This document shows positions 35,683 through 45,253 of a DNA stretch of 64,000 nt, in pieces. Position 1 is the first letter of the stretch; each line of letters begins with the position of its first letter. Both the position numbers and the translations under genes were made by a program. Source of the stretch: Herminiimonas arsenitoxidans (lineage in GTDB: Bacteria > Pseudomonadota > Gammaproteobacteria > Burkholderiales > Burkholderiaceae_D); contig NZ_LT671418.1 in NCBI RefSeq assembly GCF_900130075.1, positions 1,116,001 to 1,180,000 on the forward strand, in the 5' to 3' direction. Below the pieces are notes generated by a model. The model was given only the letters and a program-made list of their open reading frames with translations, was not told where the DNA came from and did no database searches.

Positions 35683-36129
35683 ATGTCTACAGGTACCGTG
35701 CAACTACATCGTGTTCTCCGCGCGCCACCAGAGCGTGTGTATCGTGCATTTCTGAATGCCGATGCAATAGAAAAATGGCTACCGCCTTACGGTTTTACGT
35801 GCAAGGTCCACCACATGGAAGCCAAGGTCGGTGGAACTTTCAAAATGTCATTCTCTAATTTCAACACGGGTAACGGACATTCTTTCGGTGGCGAATATCT
35901 CGAGCTTGTTCCGCACGAGAAAATTCGCTACACCGATAAATTCGATGATCCAAACTTGCCCGGTGAAATACAGGTGACGGTGGTTTTAAGCAAAGTCTTG
36001 TGCGGAACCGAAATCAATATCGTGCAAGCAGGCATCCCTGAAGTGATCCCCGTCGAGATGTGCTATCTCGGCTGGCAGGAATCTTTAGCTCAACTCGCGA
36101 CACTGGTCGAACCTGAGATTCCGGGTTAG
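35683..36129 (+). CDS. SRPBCC/AHSA1-like protein
   Basis: 148 aa from ATG 35683 (MSTGTVQLHRVL). It shows the helix-grip pattern of activator-of-Hsp90-like START proteins: VLRAPPERVYRAFLNADAIE, KWLPPYGF, GGTFKMSFSNF, GGEYLELVPHEKIRYTDKFD and the C-terminal helix CYLGWQESLAQLATLVEPEI. It probably binds a small hydrophobic ligand; the ligand and role are unknown. It is preceded by an AT-rich stretch likely to contain its promoter. Confidence 0.85.
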   Translation: MSTGTVQLHRVLRAPPERVYRAFLNADAIEKWLPPYGFTCKVHHMEAKVGGTFKMSFSNFNTGNGHSFGGEYLELVPHEKIRYTDKFDDPNLPGEIQVTVVLSKVLCGTEINIVQAGIPEVIPVEMCYLGWQESLAQLATLVEPEIPG

Positions 36130-36226
36130 CGATCACAGTAGCTTGGACTAAGTTTTTATCAGTCCAACATACACATGACTTGGATGTAAGATGGAGTCGG
36201 ATGGCTCATTCAAACAGGGTGCGTCA

Positions 36227-39200
36227 ATGTCTTCATTCATCGCTTCTACGCCATTTTCCACTTTCGCCGAAGAAATCGTCGGCACACCCTCACCATTGCG
36301 CGATGCAATCACCAACGCCTATCGTCGCGATGAAGTCACTGCAGTACAGGAATTGCTGGCGCAGATCAAAACCGATCCAGCCTTGCAAACCGCAACGCAG
36401 GCTTTGGCACAACGACTGGTAGCAACCGTACGTGCCAAACGCAGTCGCTCCTCCGGCGTCGATGCCTTGATGCATGAGTTCTCACTATCATCCGAAGAAG
36501 GCGTCGCGCTGATGTGTCTGGCCGAAGCGCTGCTGCGCATTCCCGATCATCAAACCGCCGATCGCTTGATCGCAGACAAGATCAGTCAAGGCGACTGGCA
36601 ACGTCATCTGGGCGAGTCGCCATCGCTGTTCGTCAATGCAGCAACATGGGGCTTGCTCATCACGGGTAAATTGGTCAGTCATGCCAGCGAACATGGACTG
36701 AGCGCTGCTCTCACTCGCCTCATTAACAAAGGTGGTGAACCACTGATACGCAAAGGCATAGATCTCGCCATGCGCATGCTGGGCAATCAATTCGTCGCCG
36801 GACGCAATATAGAAGAAGCGCTAGACAACGGCCGCGAGCATGAAGAGCGTGGTTACCGCTACTCCTACGATATGTTGGGCGAAGCGGCGATGACGGCAGC
36901 GGATGCCGAGACCTACTATCTATCCTATGTCTCAGCGATACACGCGATAGGCCAGGCCAGCGATGGACGTGGCATCAGAAATGGCCCCGGCATCTCAGTC
37001 AAATTATCAGCCTTGCATCCACGCTATACACGTGCACAACGCACACGTGTAATGCAGGAACTGCTGCCACGCTTGAAAGAACTGGCGTTACTGGCAAAGC
37101 AATACGTTATCGGCATCAACATCGATGCAGAAGAAGCAGATCGTCTGGAACTGTCACTGGACTTGATGGAAGCACTCTCCTTCGATCCAGCATTAGCTGG
37201 TTTCGATGGCATAGGCTTCGTCGTGCAGGCATATCAAAAACGCTGTCCTTACATCATCGACTATCTTATCGATCTGGCTCATCGCAGTAATCGAAAATTC
37301 ATGGTTCGCTTGGTCAAGGGAGCGTACTGGGACACAGAAATCAAGCGCGCGCAAGTTGATGGCTTATCCGGTTATCCCGTCTATACACGCAAGGTCTATA
37401 CCGATCTTTCCTATCTTGTTTGTGCACAAAAACTGTTAGCAGCCAACGACGTCATTTATCCGCAATTCGCCACTCATAATGCGCTGACACTCGCCGCGAT
37501 TTATCAGCAAGCGCAAGCGATGCAGGTGACAGATTATGAATTCCAATGTCTGCACGGCATGGGAGAAACTCTATACGACCAGATCGTAGGTAACGACAAA
37601 TTAAATGTGCCTTGCCGAATTTACGCACCAGTCGGTTCACATGAAACGCTACTCGCCTATCTGGTACGCCGTCTATTGGAAAATGGTGCGAACTCATCCT
37701 TCGTTAATCAAATCGTCGATGACAAGATAAGCATTTCAGATTTACTACAAGACCCGGTCACGCTCGCGACAAAATTCGGCGGCCAGCCTCACCCTGCAAT
37801 TGCCTTGCCTTCCGATTTATACGGTACGGAGAGATGCAATTCCAGCGGCATAGATTTGAGTGATGAACATGTATTGCGCGATCTCAGCAAGGCTTTAAAC
37901 ACTTACCGCAAGCAGCAATGGCATGCGCTGCCGCTGATCGGTCAACCTGTATCTGACTCGCGTAGCGATGTATGTAATCCTGCAGATCATGCTGATGTAG
38001 TCGGCACCGTAGTGCAAGCACGTAGCAACGATATAGAACAAGCTCTGAACTATGCAGTATCCGGTACCAGCGTGTGGCAAGCAAAGCCAGCGCAAGAACG
38101 CGCCAGCATATTGCTACGTGCAGCAGATTTATTTCAAAGCCATGCGACAGAATTGATTACGCTGGCAGTACGCGAAGCAGGCAAGACCTTGCCAAATGCC
38201 ATAGGCGAATTGCGTGAAGCAATTGATTTTCTGCGCTATTACAGTATGCAGGCGATCGCATCTGAAACAGCGCCGCCACTCGGGCTGGTAGTGTGCATCA
38301 GTCCGTGGAATTTTCCTTTATCGATTTTCACAGGCCAAGTCAGTGCTGCTCTGGCAGCCGGCAATGTAGCACTGGCGAAACCAGCAGAACAAACACCATT
38401 AATTGCCTTCCGCGTTGTGCAGCTCTTGCATCAGGCAGGTGTGCCGGAAAACGCTCTACTGTTTCTGCCTGGTCGTGGCGAAACCATAGGTGCCCAACTG
38501 GTTGCCGATGCGCGCGTCGCCGCTGTCGTCTTTACCGGCTCTACACAAGTTGCACAAAGCATCAATCGCAAGTTGGTACAACGCAGCATCAATGAGGATA
38601 GAGACATTCCATTGATCGCAGAAACCGGCGGGCAAAATGCGATGATAGTCGACTCGTCGGCATTGTGTGAGCAAGTGGTGCGCGACGTCATTAGCTCTGC
38701 GTTCGACAGCGCCGGCCAGCGCTGCTCTGCCCTACGCGTGCTATGCCTGCAAACTGATATCGCAGAACAAACGCTACACATGCTGAATGGTGCAATTGAA
38801 GAATTGCAGATAGGCAGTCCGGATCGCCTTGCTACGGATATAGGCCCGGTGATCGATGCAGAGGCGCAAGAACATCTGCAGGCTTATATCAAGCAAGCAG
38901 CACACTTAGCGAAGCCGATCAGGCAACTACCATTACCGGCAACAACTGCATTCGGCACTTTCGTCGCGCCGTGCATTATTGAAATTGCCAGCATCACCGA
39001 ACTGCAACGCGAAGTTTTTGGCCCAGTGCTGCATGTATTGCGCTATCGCCGCGACGACTTGCCGCAACTGATCAAAGATATCAATGCGACTGGCTTTGGA
39101 CTCACGCTGGGTATACATACACGCATCGATGAAACCATAGACTACGTGGCGAACCAGGCACATGTCGGCAATATCTATGTGAACCGAAATATCGTCGGCG

Positions 39201-39901
39201 CCGTAGTCGGCGTACAGCCTTTCGGCGGCGAAGGCTTGTCCGGCACCGGTCCGAAAGCAGGTGGCCCGCTCTATCTGAAACGCCTGCAACAAGAAAACAC
39301 CAGCGTTGCGGATATAGAAAAAATCGCCAAGGAAGATTTTCTTGAAACGCAGCAGATGCAAACTACGCTCGCAGACTTCCTGTTATGGAGCATGGCGCAT
39401 AAACAACAAGAACTCAGTGAGTTGATCGCTGACTATACGCGCACCAGCCTATTCGGAAAGACCATGCAATTGCATGGTGTCACTGGCGAACTGAATACCA
39501 TGCGCTTTAGCGCACGCGGTGTCGTCTTATGCGTCGCAGAAACAACACCAGCCTTGCTGAATCAATTAGCCGCTGCTTACGCGAGCGGCAATCAAGTCGT
39601 GTTATTGCAAAGCACTGCATTGCTCGTACCCACAGACTTCCCTGCGAGCTTGCGCGCCAGCATCACGATTATCGAATCTCAACACGAATGCAGAAAATTA
39701 AGACTAGCACTGCTGGAACGTGGACAACATCAAACCGATTTACGTACAGAGTTGGCTGCACGCGAAGGCGCCATCGTGGCTGTCGTGACAACATCTTTTC
39801 CGCATGCCATTCCACTGTGGCGCCTCGTCAATGAACGGGCACTTTGCGTCAATACGACGGCAGCGGGTGGTAATGCCAGCTTAATGACGATTAGCGCTTG
39901 A
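36227..39901 (+). CDS. putA: Bifunctional proline dehydrogenase/aldehyde dehydrogenase PutA without RHH domain
   Basis: 1224 aa from ATG 36227 (MSSFIASTPFS); an ATG at 36191 would add 12 residues. It oxidises proline to glutamate. The FAD-dependent proline dehydrogenase barrel (about 130-440) includes RLVKGAYWDTEIKRAQ and RRLLENGANSSFVNQ. The aldehyde dehydrogenase (about 540-985) includes SPWNFPLSIFTGQVSAAL, ETGGQNAMIVDSS and the nucleophile Cys in FDSAGQRCSALRV. A C-terminal domain (about 1010-1224) follows, as in longer type B PutA. The N-terminus lacks the ribbon-helix-helix of E. coli PutA, so autorepression by DNA binding is not expected. No putP is adjacent. Confidence 0.95.
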   Translation: MSSFIASTPFSTFAEEIVGTPSPLRDAITNAYRRDEVTAVQELLAQIKTDPALQTATQALAQRLVATVRAKRSRSSGVDALMHEFSLSSEEGVALMCLAEALLRIPDHQTADRLIADKISQGDWQRHLGESPSLFVNAATWGLLITGKLVSHASEHGLSAALTRLINKGGEPLIRKGIDLAMRMLGNQFVAGRNIEEALDNGREHEERGYRYSYDMLGEAAMTAADAETYYLSYVSAIHAIGQASDGRGIRNGPGISVKLSALHPRYTRAQRTRVMQELLPRLKELALLAKQYVIGINIDAEEADRLELSLDLMEALSFDPALAGFDGIGFVVQAYQKRCPYIIDYLIDLAHRSNRKFMVRLVKGAYWDTEIKRAQVDGLSGYPVYTRKVYTDLSYLVCAQKLLAANDVIYPQFATHNALTLAAIYQQAQAMQVTDYEFQCLHGMGETLYDQIVGNDKLNVPCRIYAPVGSHETLLAYLVRRLLENGANSSFVNQIVDDKISISDLLQDPVTLATKFGGQPHPAIALPSDLYGTERCNSSGIDLSDEHVLRDLSKALNTYRKQQWHALPLIGQPVSDSRSDVCNPADHADVVGTVVQARSNDIEQALNYAVSGTSVWQAKPAQERASILLRAADLFQSHATELITLAVREAGKTLPNAIGELREAIDFLRYYSMQAIASETAPPLGLVVCISPWNFPLSIFTGQVSAALAAGNVALAKPAEQTPLIAFRVVQLLHQAGVPENALLFLPGRGETIGAQLVADARVAAVVFTGSTQVAQSINRKLVQRSINEDRDIPLIAETGGQNAMIVDSSALCEQVVRDVISSAFDSAGQRCSALRVLCLQTDIAEQTLHMLNGAIEELQIGSPDRLATDIGPVIDAEAQEHLQAYIKQAAHLAKPIRQLPLPATTAFGTFVAPCIIEIASITELQREVFGPVLHVLRYRRDDLPQLIKDINATGFGLTLGIHTRIDETIDYVANQAHVGNIYVNRNIVGAVVGVQPFGGEGLSGTGPKAGGPLYLKRLQQENTSVADIEKIAKEDFLETQQMQTTLADFLLWSMAHKQQELSELIADYTRTSLFGKTMQLHGVTGELNTMRFSARGVVLCVAETTPALLNQLAAAYASGNQVVLLQSTALLVPTDFPASLRASITIIESQHECRKLRLALLERGQHQTDLRTELAAREGAIVAVVTTSFPHAIPLWRLVNERALCVNTTAAGGNASLMTISA

Positions 39902-39970
39902 ATCAGTCCGATTTGCATTAATGGAAAATACTGACCGTCAACCATGTGCATCCAACCTGAATCTTGAAAA

Positions 39971-40010
39971 TAAAAAAGCCCGCCATGTAATAAACATGGC
40001 GGGCTTTTAT
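39971..40010. terminator. Bidirectional terminator between putA and clpB
   Basis: GCCCGCCATGT (39978-39988) pairs perfectly with ACATGGCGGGC (39994-40004) around AATAA. It is flanked by a run of A on the left and TTTT on the right, serving the converging putA and clpB transcripts. Confidence 0.9.
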
Positions 40011-40021
40011 TTACAGCCTTA

Positions 40022-42601
40022 TTACTTATTGGTGAATATCAGCTCACCGTCTCTCACATCGACCGATATCACATCCTTAGGTCCAAACTTCCCTTCCAGG
40101 ATAGCCTTGGACAAAGGATTTTCAATCCGCTGCTGAATCGCACGTTTCAAAGGACGTGCGCCATACACAGGATCGAAACCGGCTTCTGCGATTTTCTGCA
40201 ACGCATCTTCCGATACATCCATAGACATATCCATGCGTGCCAAACGTTGCTCCAGTGTTGCCAGCTGGATCTTCGCAATCGAGCCGATGTTTTTCTCATC
40301 CAACGCGTGGAACACAACGATCTCATCGATACGGTTGATGAACTCTGGACGGAAATGACCTTGTACCTCTGCCATCACCGCCATCTTGATCAATGCAGGA
40401 TCGCTACCTTCCATCGACTGTATCCTGTGCGAGCCAAGATTCGATGTCATCACGATCACCGTATTCTTGAAATCAACAGTGCGTCCTTGTCCATCCGTCA
40501 TACGGCCATCGTCCAACACTTGCAGCAATACATTGAAGACGTCTGGATGTGCCTTCTCGATCTCATCAAGCAGGATCACACAGTACGGCTTGCGACGTAC
40601 AGCTTCAGTCAGATAACCACCTTCTTCGTAACCGACGTAACCTGGAGGTGCACCGATCAAACGTGCGACCGAATGCTTCTCCATGAACTCGCTCATGTCG
40701 ATACGAATCAGCGAATCTTCCGTGTCAAACATGAAGGATGCCAGCGCCTTGCACAGCTCGGTTTTACCAACACCAGTTGGGCCGAGGAACATGAAAGAGC
40801 CATACGGCCGATCAGGATCACCTAAACCTGCGCGTGAACGACGGATCGCATCCGAGACAGCGACAATCGCCTCGTGTTGTCCAACCACACGCTTGTGCAA
40901 AGCATCTTCCATCTGCAGCAGTTTTTCACGTTCGCCCGTCATCATGCGTGAGACCGGAATACCGGTTGCACGCGAGACGACTTCAGCGATTTCTTCCGCA
41001 CCGACTTGAGTTCTAACCAACTTCGGTTTGCCTGCAGAGGCTTCGCCTTTCACTGCATTTTTCAGTTGTGCTTCCAACTGAGGCAAAGTGCCATACTGCA
41101 GCTCGGAGACGCGTTGCCAATCGCTCTTGCGCGTTGCATCTTCCATCTGCAAACGCACTTTTTCAATTTCTTCTCTGATGTGCTGACCACCTTGCGCCGC
41201 AGATTTCTCTGCCTTCCAGACCTCTTCCAGATCGGCATATTCGCGACCCAGGCGCTCTATCTCTTCCTCGATCAAGGCCAGACGTTTTTGCGAAGCTTCG
41301 TCTTTCTCTTTCTTGATGGCTTCGCGTTCGATCTTCAACTGGATGACGCGACGATCTAGCTTGTCCATCACTTCCGGTTTTGAATCGAGTTCTATCTTGA
41401 TCTTGGACGCGGCTTCATCGATCAGATCGATGGCTTTATCAGGCAAGAAACGATCGGTAATGTAGCGATGTGACAGCTCTGCCGCTGCGACAATCGCAGG
41501 GTCCGTAATGTCTACACCGTGATGCACTTCGTATTTTTCTTGCAGACCGCGCAGGATCGCAATCGTCGCTTCTACAGTTGGTTCAGCAACGATAATTTTC
41601 TGGAAGCGACGTTCCAGCGCAGCATCTTTCTCGATGTATTTGCGATATTCGTCCAGGGTGGTTGCGCCTACGCAGTGCAACTCGCCGCGCGCCAAAGCAG
41701 GCTTGAGCATATTGCCGGCATCCATTGCACCTTCAGCCTTGCCGGCACCAACCAGCGTGTGCATCTCGTCGATGAAAACGATAGTCTGACCTTCGTCCTG
41801 CGCCAGTTCATTCAACACGGCTTTCAGACGCTCTTCGAATTCACCGCGATACTTGGCACCAGCCAGTAGCGATGCCATGTCGAGTGACAATACGCGTTTG
41901 CCTTTCAGACTTTCCGGCACTTCGCCATTGACGATACGTTGTGCCAAACCTTCGACGATGGCGGTTTTACCCACGCCTGGTTCGCCTATCAATACAGGAT
42001 TGTTTTTGGAGCGACGTTGCAAGATCTGGATGGCGCGACGAATTTCATCGTCACGGCCGATCACTGGATCAAGCTTGCCGATACGCGCACGCTCGGTCAG
42101 ATCGAGTGTGTATTTCTTCAAGGCTTCACGTTGACCTTCGCCTTCGGCTGAATCGACTTTCGCACCGCCACGTATGGTTTTGATTGCAGCTTCCAGCGCT
42201 TTGCGCGTCAAGCCGTTTTCACGTGCGATCTTGCCTGCTTCCGATTTATCTTCAGTCAGCGCCAGCAATAGCATTTCAGTGGCGATGAACTGATCGCCGT
42301 GCATCTGGGCTTCCTTGTCAGCCAGATTCAACAATGAGGTCAGTTCACGCCCAACCTGCACCTCACCGCCGTTGCCAGATACCTTAGGCAGGCGATCCAG
42401 CGCACTCTTCAGAGCGGTCACCATACCGTTGATATTCGCACCGGCGCGTTGCAGCAGCGAACGCGTGCTGCTGTCGTCCTGGCTTAACAGGGCGACCAAC
42501 ACGTGTACGGGTTCTATATATTGATTGTCGTTGCCGACTGCATGGCTTTGCGCATCAGCGAGCGCTTCCTGCAGCTTGGTTGTTAGTTTATCGAGACGCA
42601 T
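40022..42601 (-). CDS. clpB: ClpB disaggregase
   Basis: 859 aa hexameric AAA+ chaperone that, with DnaK, extracts proteins from aggregates. It has an N-terminal domain (about 1-145), NBD1 with Walker [16 protein letters not shown] (about 203) and [17 protein letters not shown], the long coiled-coil middle domain (about 410-525), and NBD2 with [15 protein letters not shown] (about 605) and [13 protein letters not shown] (substrate loop). The middle domain separates it from ClpA/ClpC. An internal start for a short form was not assessed. Preceded by a heat-shock promoter. Confidence 0.98.
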   Translation of the reverse strand: MRLDKLTTKLQEALADAQSHAVGNDNQYIEPVHVLVALLSQDDSSTRSLLQRAGANINGMVTALKSALDRLPKVSGNGGEVQVGRELTSLLNLADKEAQMHGDQFIATEMLLLALTEDKSEAGKIARENGLTRKALEAAIKTIRGGAKVDSAEGEGQREALKKYTLDLTERARIGKLDPVIGRDDEIRRAIQILQRRSKNNPVLIGEPGVGKTAIVEGLAQRIVNGEVPESLKGKRVLSLDMASLLAGAKYRGEFEERLKAVLNELAQDEGQTIVFIDEMHTLVGAGKAEGAMDAGNMLKPALARGELHCVGATTLDEYRKYIEKDAALERRFQKIIVAEPTVEATIAILRGLQEKYEVHHGVDITDPAIVAAAELSHRYITDRFLPDKAIDLIDEAASKIKIELDSKPEVMDKLDRRVIQLKIEREAIKKEKDEASQKRLALIEEEIERLGREYADLEEVWKAEKSAAQGGQHIREEIEKVRLQMEDATRKSDWQRVSELQYGTLPQLEAQLKNAVKGEASAGKPKLVRTQVGAEEIAEVVSRATGIPVSRMMTGEREKLLQMEDALHKRVVGQHEAIVAVSDAIRRSRAGLGDPDRPYGSFMFLGPTGVGKTELCKALASFMFDTEDSLIRIDMSEFMEKHSVARLIGAPPGYVGYEEGGYLTEAVRRKPYCVILLDEIEKAHPDVFNVLLQVLDDGRMTDGQGRTVDFKNTVIVMTSNLGSHRIQSMEGSDPALIKMAVMAEVQGHFRPEFINRIDEIVVFHALDEKNIGSIAKIQLATLEQRLARMDMSMDVSEDALQKIAEAGFDPVYGARPLKRAIQQRIENPLSKAILEGKFGPKDVISVDVRDGELIFTNK

Positions 42602-42637
42602 TGCATACTCTCCCAGAGAAATTCATTCATGGAAAGA

Positions 42638-42665
42638 AAATTGGGCCAAGTAACCACTTTTCAAG
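42638..42665 (-). promoter_or_regulatory. Sigma-32 heat-shock promoter of clpB
   Basis: On the minus strand CTTGAA (42665-42660), 14 bases, CCCAATTT (42645-42638). This is close to the sigma-32 consensus CTTGAAA-N13-15-CCCCATNT and lies 37 bases before the clpB start codon. Confidence 0.8.
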
Positions 42666-42774
42666 CAGGGATTTTGGGTTAACTACATAAGCCCTATAAC
42701 AGCTAGTGCAAATCAGGCAAATCTCGTCATCAGTTCGGCGAGCAGAAATCGTCGCCGTCTGGGTCAATAGTAGT

Positions 42775-43149
42775 CTATGCAGCGAGTGCGCGATAGGTGG
42801 CAAATCCGGCAATACAGAATGCGATGGAGCCTAACAAGTGAAGTGCTGTGTGCGCCAAGGCCCACATATAGTCGCCACGTTGCAGCAACAGGACTGCTTC
42901 GGCCGAGAAGGTGGAAAAGGTGGTCAAGCCGCCGAGAAAGCCTGTAATGGCGAATAAACGCCATTCTGGCGGCAGACTTGGATGACCAGTAAAGAATGCG
43001 ACGGCCAGACCGACCAGATAGCCGCCAATCAGGTTGGCGGCCAGGGTTCCGATAGGCACATGGGTATTCATCATGTTGAACCAAAGGCCCAAACCCCAGC
43101 GCAACCATGCGCCAAGCGCCGCTCCTAAGCCAACGGCCAGCCAGCTCAT
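42775..43149 (-). CDS. fluC: Fluoride channel FluC (CrcB)
   Basis: 124 aa with four membrane helices. Family signatures: GAALGAWLRWGLGLWF, PIGTLAANLIGGYLVGLA (with the pore Asn) and GFLGGLTTFSTFSAEAV (the Phe box and sodium-site Thr). It exports fluoride as an antiparallel dimer. The start ATG overlaps the moaE stop (ATGA), so it is translationally coupled to molybdopterin synthase. No fluoride riboswitch is seen. Confidence 0.95.
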   Translation of the reverse strand: MSWLAVGLGAALGAWLRWGLGLWFNMMNTHVPIGTLAANLIGGYLVGLAVAFFTGHPSLPPEWRLFAITGFLGGLTTFSTFSAEAVLLLQRGDYMWALAHTALHLLGSIAFCIAGFATYRALAA

Positions 43150-43625
43150 TTTGTTTGACCTGCGTTATCTGTCGGCAGCTTCCATTTCGCCAACGCGGTA
43201 TCGTCAGTAGTGCGGGCGTCTACCCAACGCGCACCTTGTGGCGTTTGTTCTTTTTTCCAGAACGGCGCATCGGTTTTCAGATAATCGATGATGAATTCGC
43301 AGGCAGAAAATGCTTCGCCGCGATGTGCTGATGTGACGGCAACTAAAACGATTTGTTCCAACGGCAGCAAGGGGCCGATACGATGAATGACTAGCGCATC
43401 AAAAATAGGCCAGCGCGCCTTGGCTTGCTCGACGATATTCTGCAAGGCTTTTTCGGTCATGCCAGGATAGTGCTCCAGCTCCATCTCAGCCACGCTGGAG
43501 CCGTCGTTCATATCGCGTACGGTACCGATAAAGGTCACGACTGCACCGACCTGCGGGCTGTTTGCACGCAAATCAGCTACTTCTTTACTGACATCAAAAT
43601 CTTCGGTTTGAACGCGAATTGGCAT
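43146..43625 (-). CDS. moaE: Molybdopterin synthase large (catalytic) subunit
   Basis: 159 aa. It uses thiocarboxylated MoaD to insert sulfur into precursor Z. Signatures: VGAVVTFIGTVRDMNDG, ELEHYPGMTEKAL, IHRIGPLLPLEQIVLVAVTS, AHRGEAFSACEFIIDYLKTD (more than one motif) and PFWKKE with the catalytic Lys. Follows moaD by 15 bases. Confidence 0.97.
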   Translation of the reverse strand: MPIRVQTEDFDVSKEVADLRANSPQVGAVVTFIGTVRDMNDGSSVAEMELEHYPGMTEKALQNIVEQAKARWPIFDALVIHRIGPLLPLEQIVLVAVTSAHRGEAFSACEFIIDYLKTDAPFWKKEQTPQGARWVDARTTDDTALAKWKLPTDNAGQTK

Positions 43626-43640
43626 CTGCTCTACTCCACC

Positions 43641-43898
43641 CTAGCCGCCGGTTACCGGAGGAAAAAAGGCCACTTCGCAGCCATCTTCTATCGGCGTATC
43701 TGCTTCTGTCATTTCCTGATTGTAGGCCATGCGCAGCGAACGTCCATCCGCCAGCACTTCTGCCCACACGCCGCCACGCTCGCGCAGGAAAGCACGCACA
43801 TCACCCACTGTTTTTACATGAGCAGGCACTGTGACGGATTCTTGTGTCACCTTCAGCGCTTCACGCACGCTGGCAAAAAATCGAAGTTGAATATTCAT
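43641..43898 (-). CDS. moaD: Molybdopterin synthase sulfur carrier subunit
   Basis: 85 aa ubiquitin-like protein ending in PPVTGG; the terminal Gly-Gly is adenylated and thiocarboxylated. Normal length. It lies eight bases after moeA and before moaE. Confidence 0.96.
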   Translation of the reverse strand: MNIQLRFFASVREALKVTQESVTVPAHVKTVGDVRAFLRERGGVWAEVLADGRSLRMAYNQEMTEADTPIEDGCEVAFFPPVTGG

Positions 43899-43906
43899 CT
43901 AAGTAA

Positions 43907-45148
43907 TCAGTACATCAAATCGCTGAATGAAATAAAGCGCACGGTATCGCCTGCGGCTATTGTCTTGCCCGGTGGATGATCGATCAAGCCGTCACCCCAG
44001 ACTGTGGACGTCAATACACCGGAACTCTGGTTAGCGAATAAATCGAGGCCACCTTCTGCATTAATTTTGGCACGCAAGAATTCATTACGCTTGTCTGCCT
44101 TGTTCAAATTGAAATCGGCGCGCATTGCGTAGCCCTTGGGCGTTACATTTTCCACGCCTTGCAGGCGCAAGATAAACGGACGCACAAACAGCAGGAAAGT
44201 CACGAAGCTGGAAACAGGATTACCAGGCAAACCGAGGAAAAATGCCGTGCCGGATTTTTCCGTGCGATTGACTTCACCGAACGCCAGTGGCTTGCCCGGC
44301 TTGACCGCAATCTGCCACATATTCAAATGCCCTTCGGCTTCGACCGCAGGTTTGATGTGATCCTCTTCGCCGACAGATACGCCGCCCGAAGTGATGATCA
44401 AATCATTCTCGGCAGCGGCACGGCGCAAGGTATCGCGCGTCGCGGCTAGCGTATCGGGCACGATGCCGTAATCGCTGATCTCGCAACCGAGATTTTCCAG
44501 CAAGCCGCGCAAGGTGAATTTATTAGAGTTATAGATCGCGCCCGGCTTCAATACATCGCCCGGCATCGCGAGTTCGTCGCCGGTAAAGAATACTGCGACA
44601 CGTAATTTGCGCACGACTGGCAATTGCGCCAATCCGACCGAAGCCGCCAAGCCCAACTCCTGTGCACGCAGACGCTGACCGACCGTCAATATTGTGCTGC
44701 CAGCGCGAATATCCTCACCCGCCCGACGTATCCATTCGCCGGATGCCGGTTTGTGTTTGACCGTTACCAGATCGCCGTCTGCATCCTTAGCTGCAACGCA
44801 GACTTCCTGCATCACGACGGCATCAGCGCCTTGCGGAATCATGGCGCCGGTAAAGATGCGTGCAGCACAACCCGCTTCCAGAGGCTTGCCTACATGGCCG
44901 GCTGGAATCCGCTGACTAACGCGCAATACAGCTTCGCCACTCACGCAATCAGCGGCACGTACTGCGTAACCATCCATAGACGTATTGTCGACAGGCGGGA
45001 CGTTCAGTTGCGAATCCTGTGCGACCGCGAGTATCCGACCGTTCACTTCCAGCGTCGGCAGAATTTCTGTCTCGGTAATTTTTTTTGCGGAGGAAAGAAG
45101 GAAGCTAAGTGCTTCAGCAACACTCAACAACGGTTTGGGTTCAGTCAT
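43907..45148 (-). CDS. moeA: Molybdopterin molybdenumtransferase
   Basis: 413 aa. It inserts molybdate into adenylylated molybdopterin. Signatures: VPPVDNTSMDGYAVRAAD, RIFTGAMIPQGADAVVMQE, VAVFFTGDEL, DLIITSGGVSVGEEDHIKPA and GLPGNPVSSFVTF. First of the moeA-moaD-moaE-fluC group; 105 bases after thrC, so possibly a separate transcription unit. Confidence 0.97.
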   Translation of the reverse strand: MTEPKPLLSVAEALSFLLSSAKKITETEILPTLEVNGRILAVAQDSQLNVPPVDNTSMDGYAVRAADCVSGEAVLRVSQRIPAGHVGKPLEAGCAARIFTGAMIPQGADAVVMQEVCVAAKDADGDLVTVKHKPASGEWIRRAGEDIRAGSTILTVGQRLRAQELGLAASVGLAQLPVVRKLRVAVFFTGDELAMPGDVLKPGAIYNSNKFTLRGLLENLGCEISDYGIVPDTLAATRDTLRRAAAENDLIITSGGVSVGEEDHIKPAVEAEGHLNMWQIAVKPGKPLAFGEVNRTEKSGTAFFLGLPGNPVSSFVTFLLFVRPFILRLQGVENVTPKGYAMRADFNLNKADKRNEFLRAKINAEGGLDLFANQSSGVLTSTVWGDGLIDHPPGKTIAAGDTVRFISFSDLMY

Positions 45149-45253
45149 GCTTGGCTCGATAATGGGTCATGGAACGATTGTAAGCGGAAGCACGTCATCG
45201 TGCCCCGCTTGCCCCTATACGGCAGCTACGGCCTGGCCGCAGCCATCTTGTTA

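Noticed and set aside
43150..43200. Possible fluoride riboswitch before fluC
   Set aside because: fluC starts inside moaE coding sequence and no crcB-motif blocks are present.
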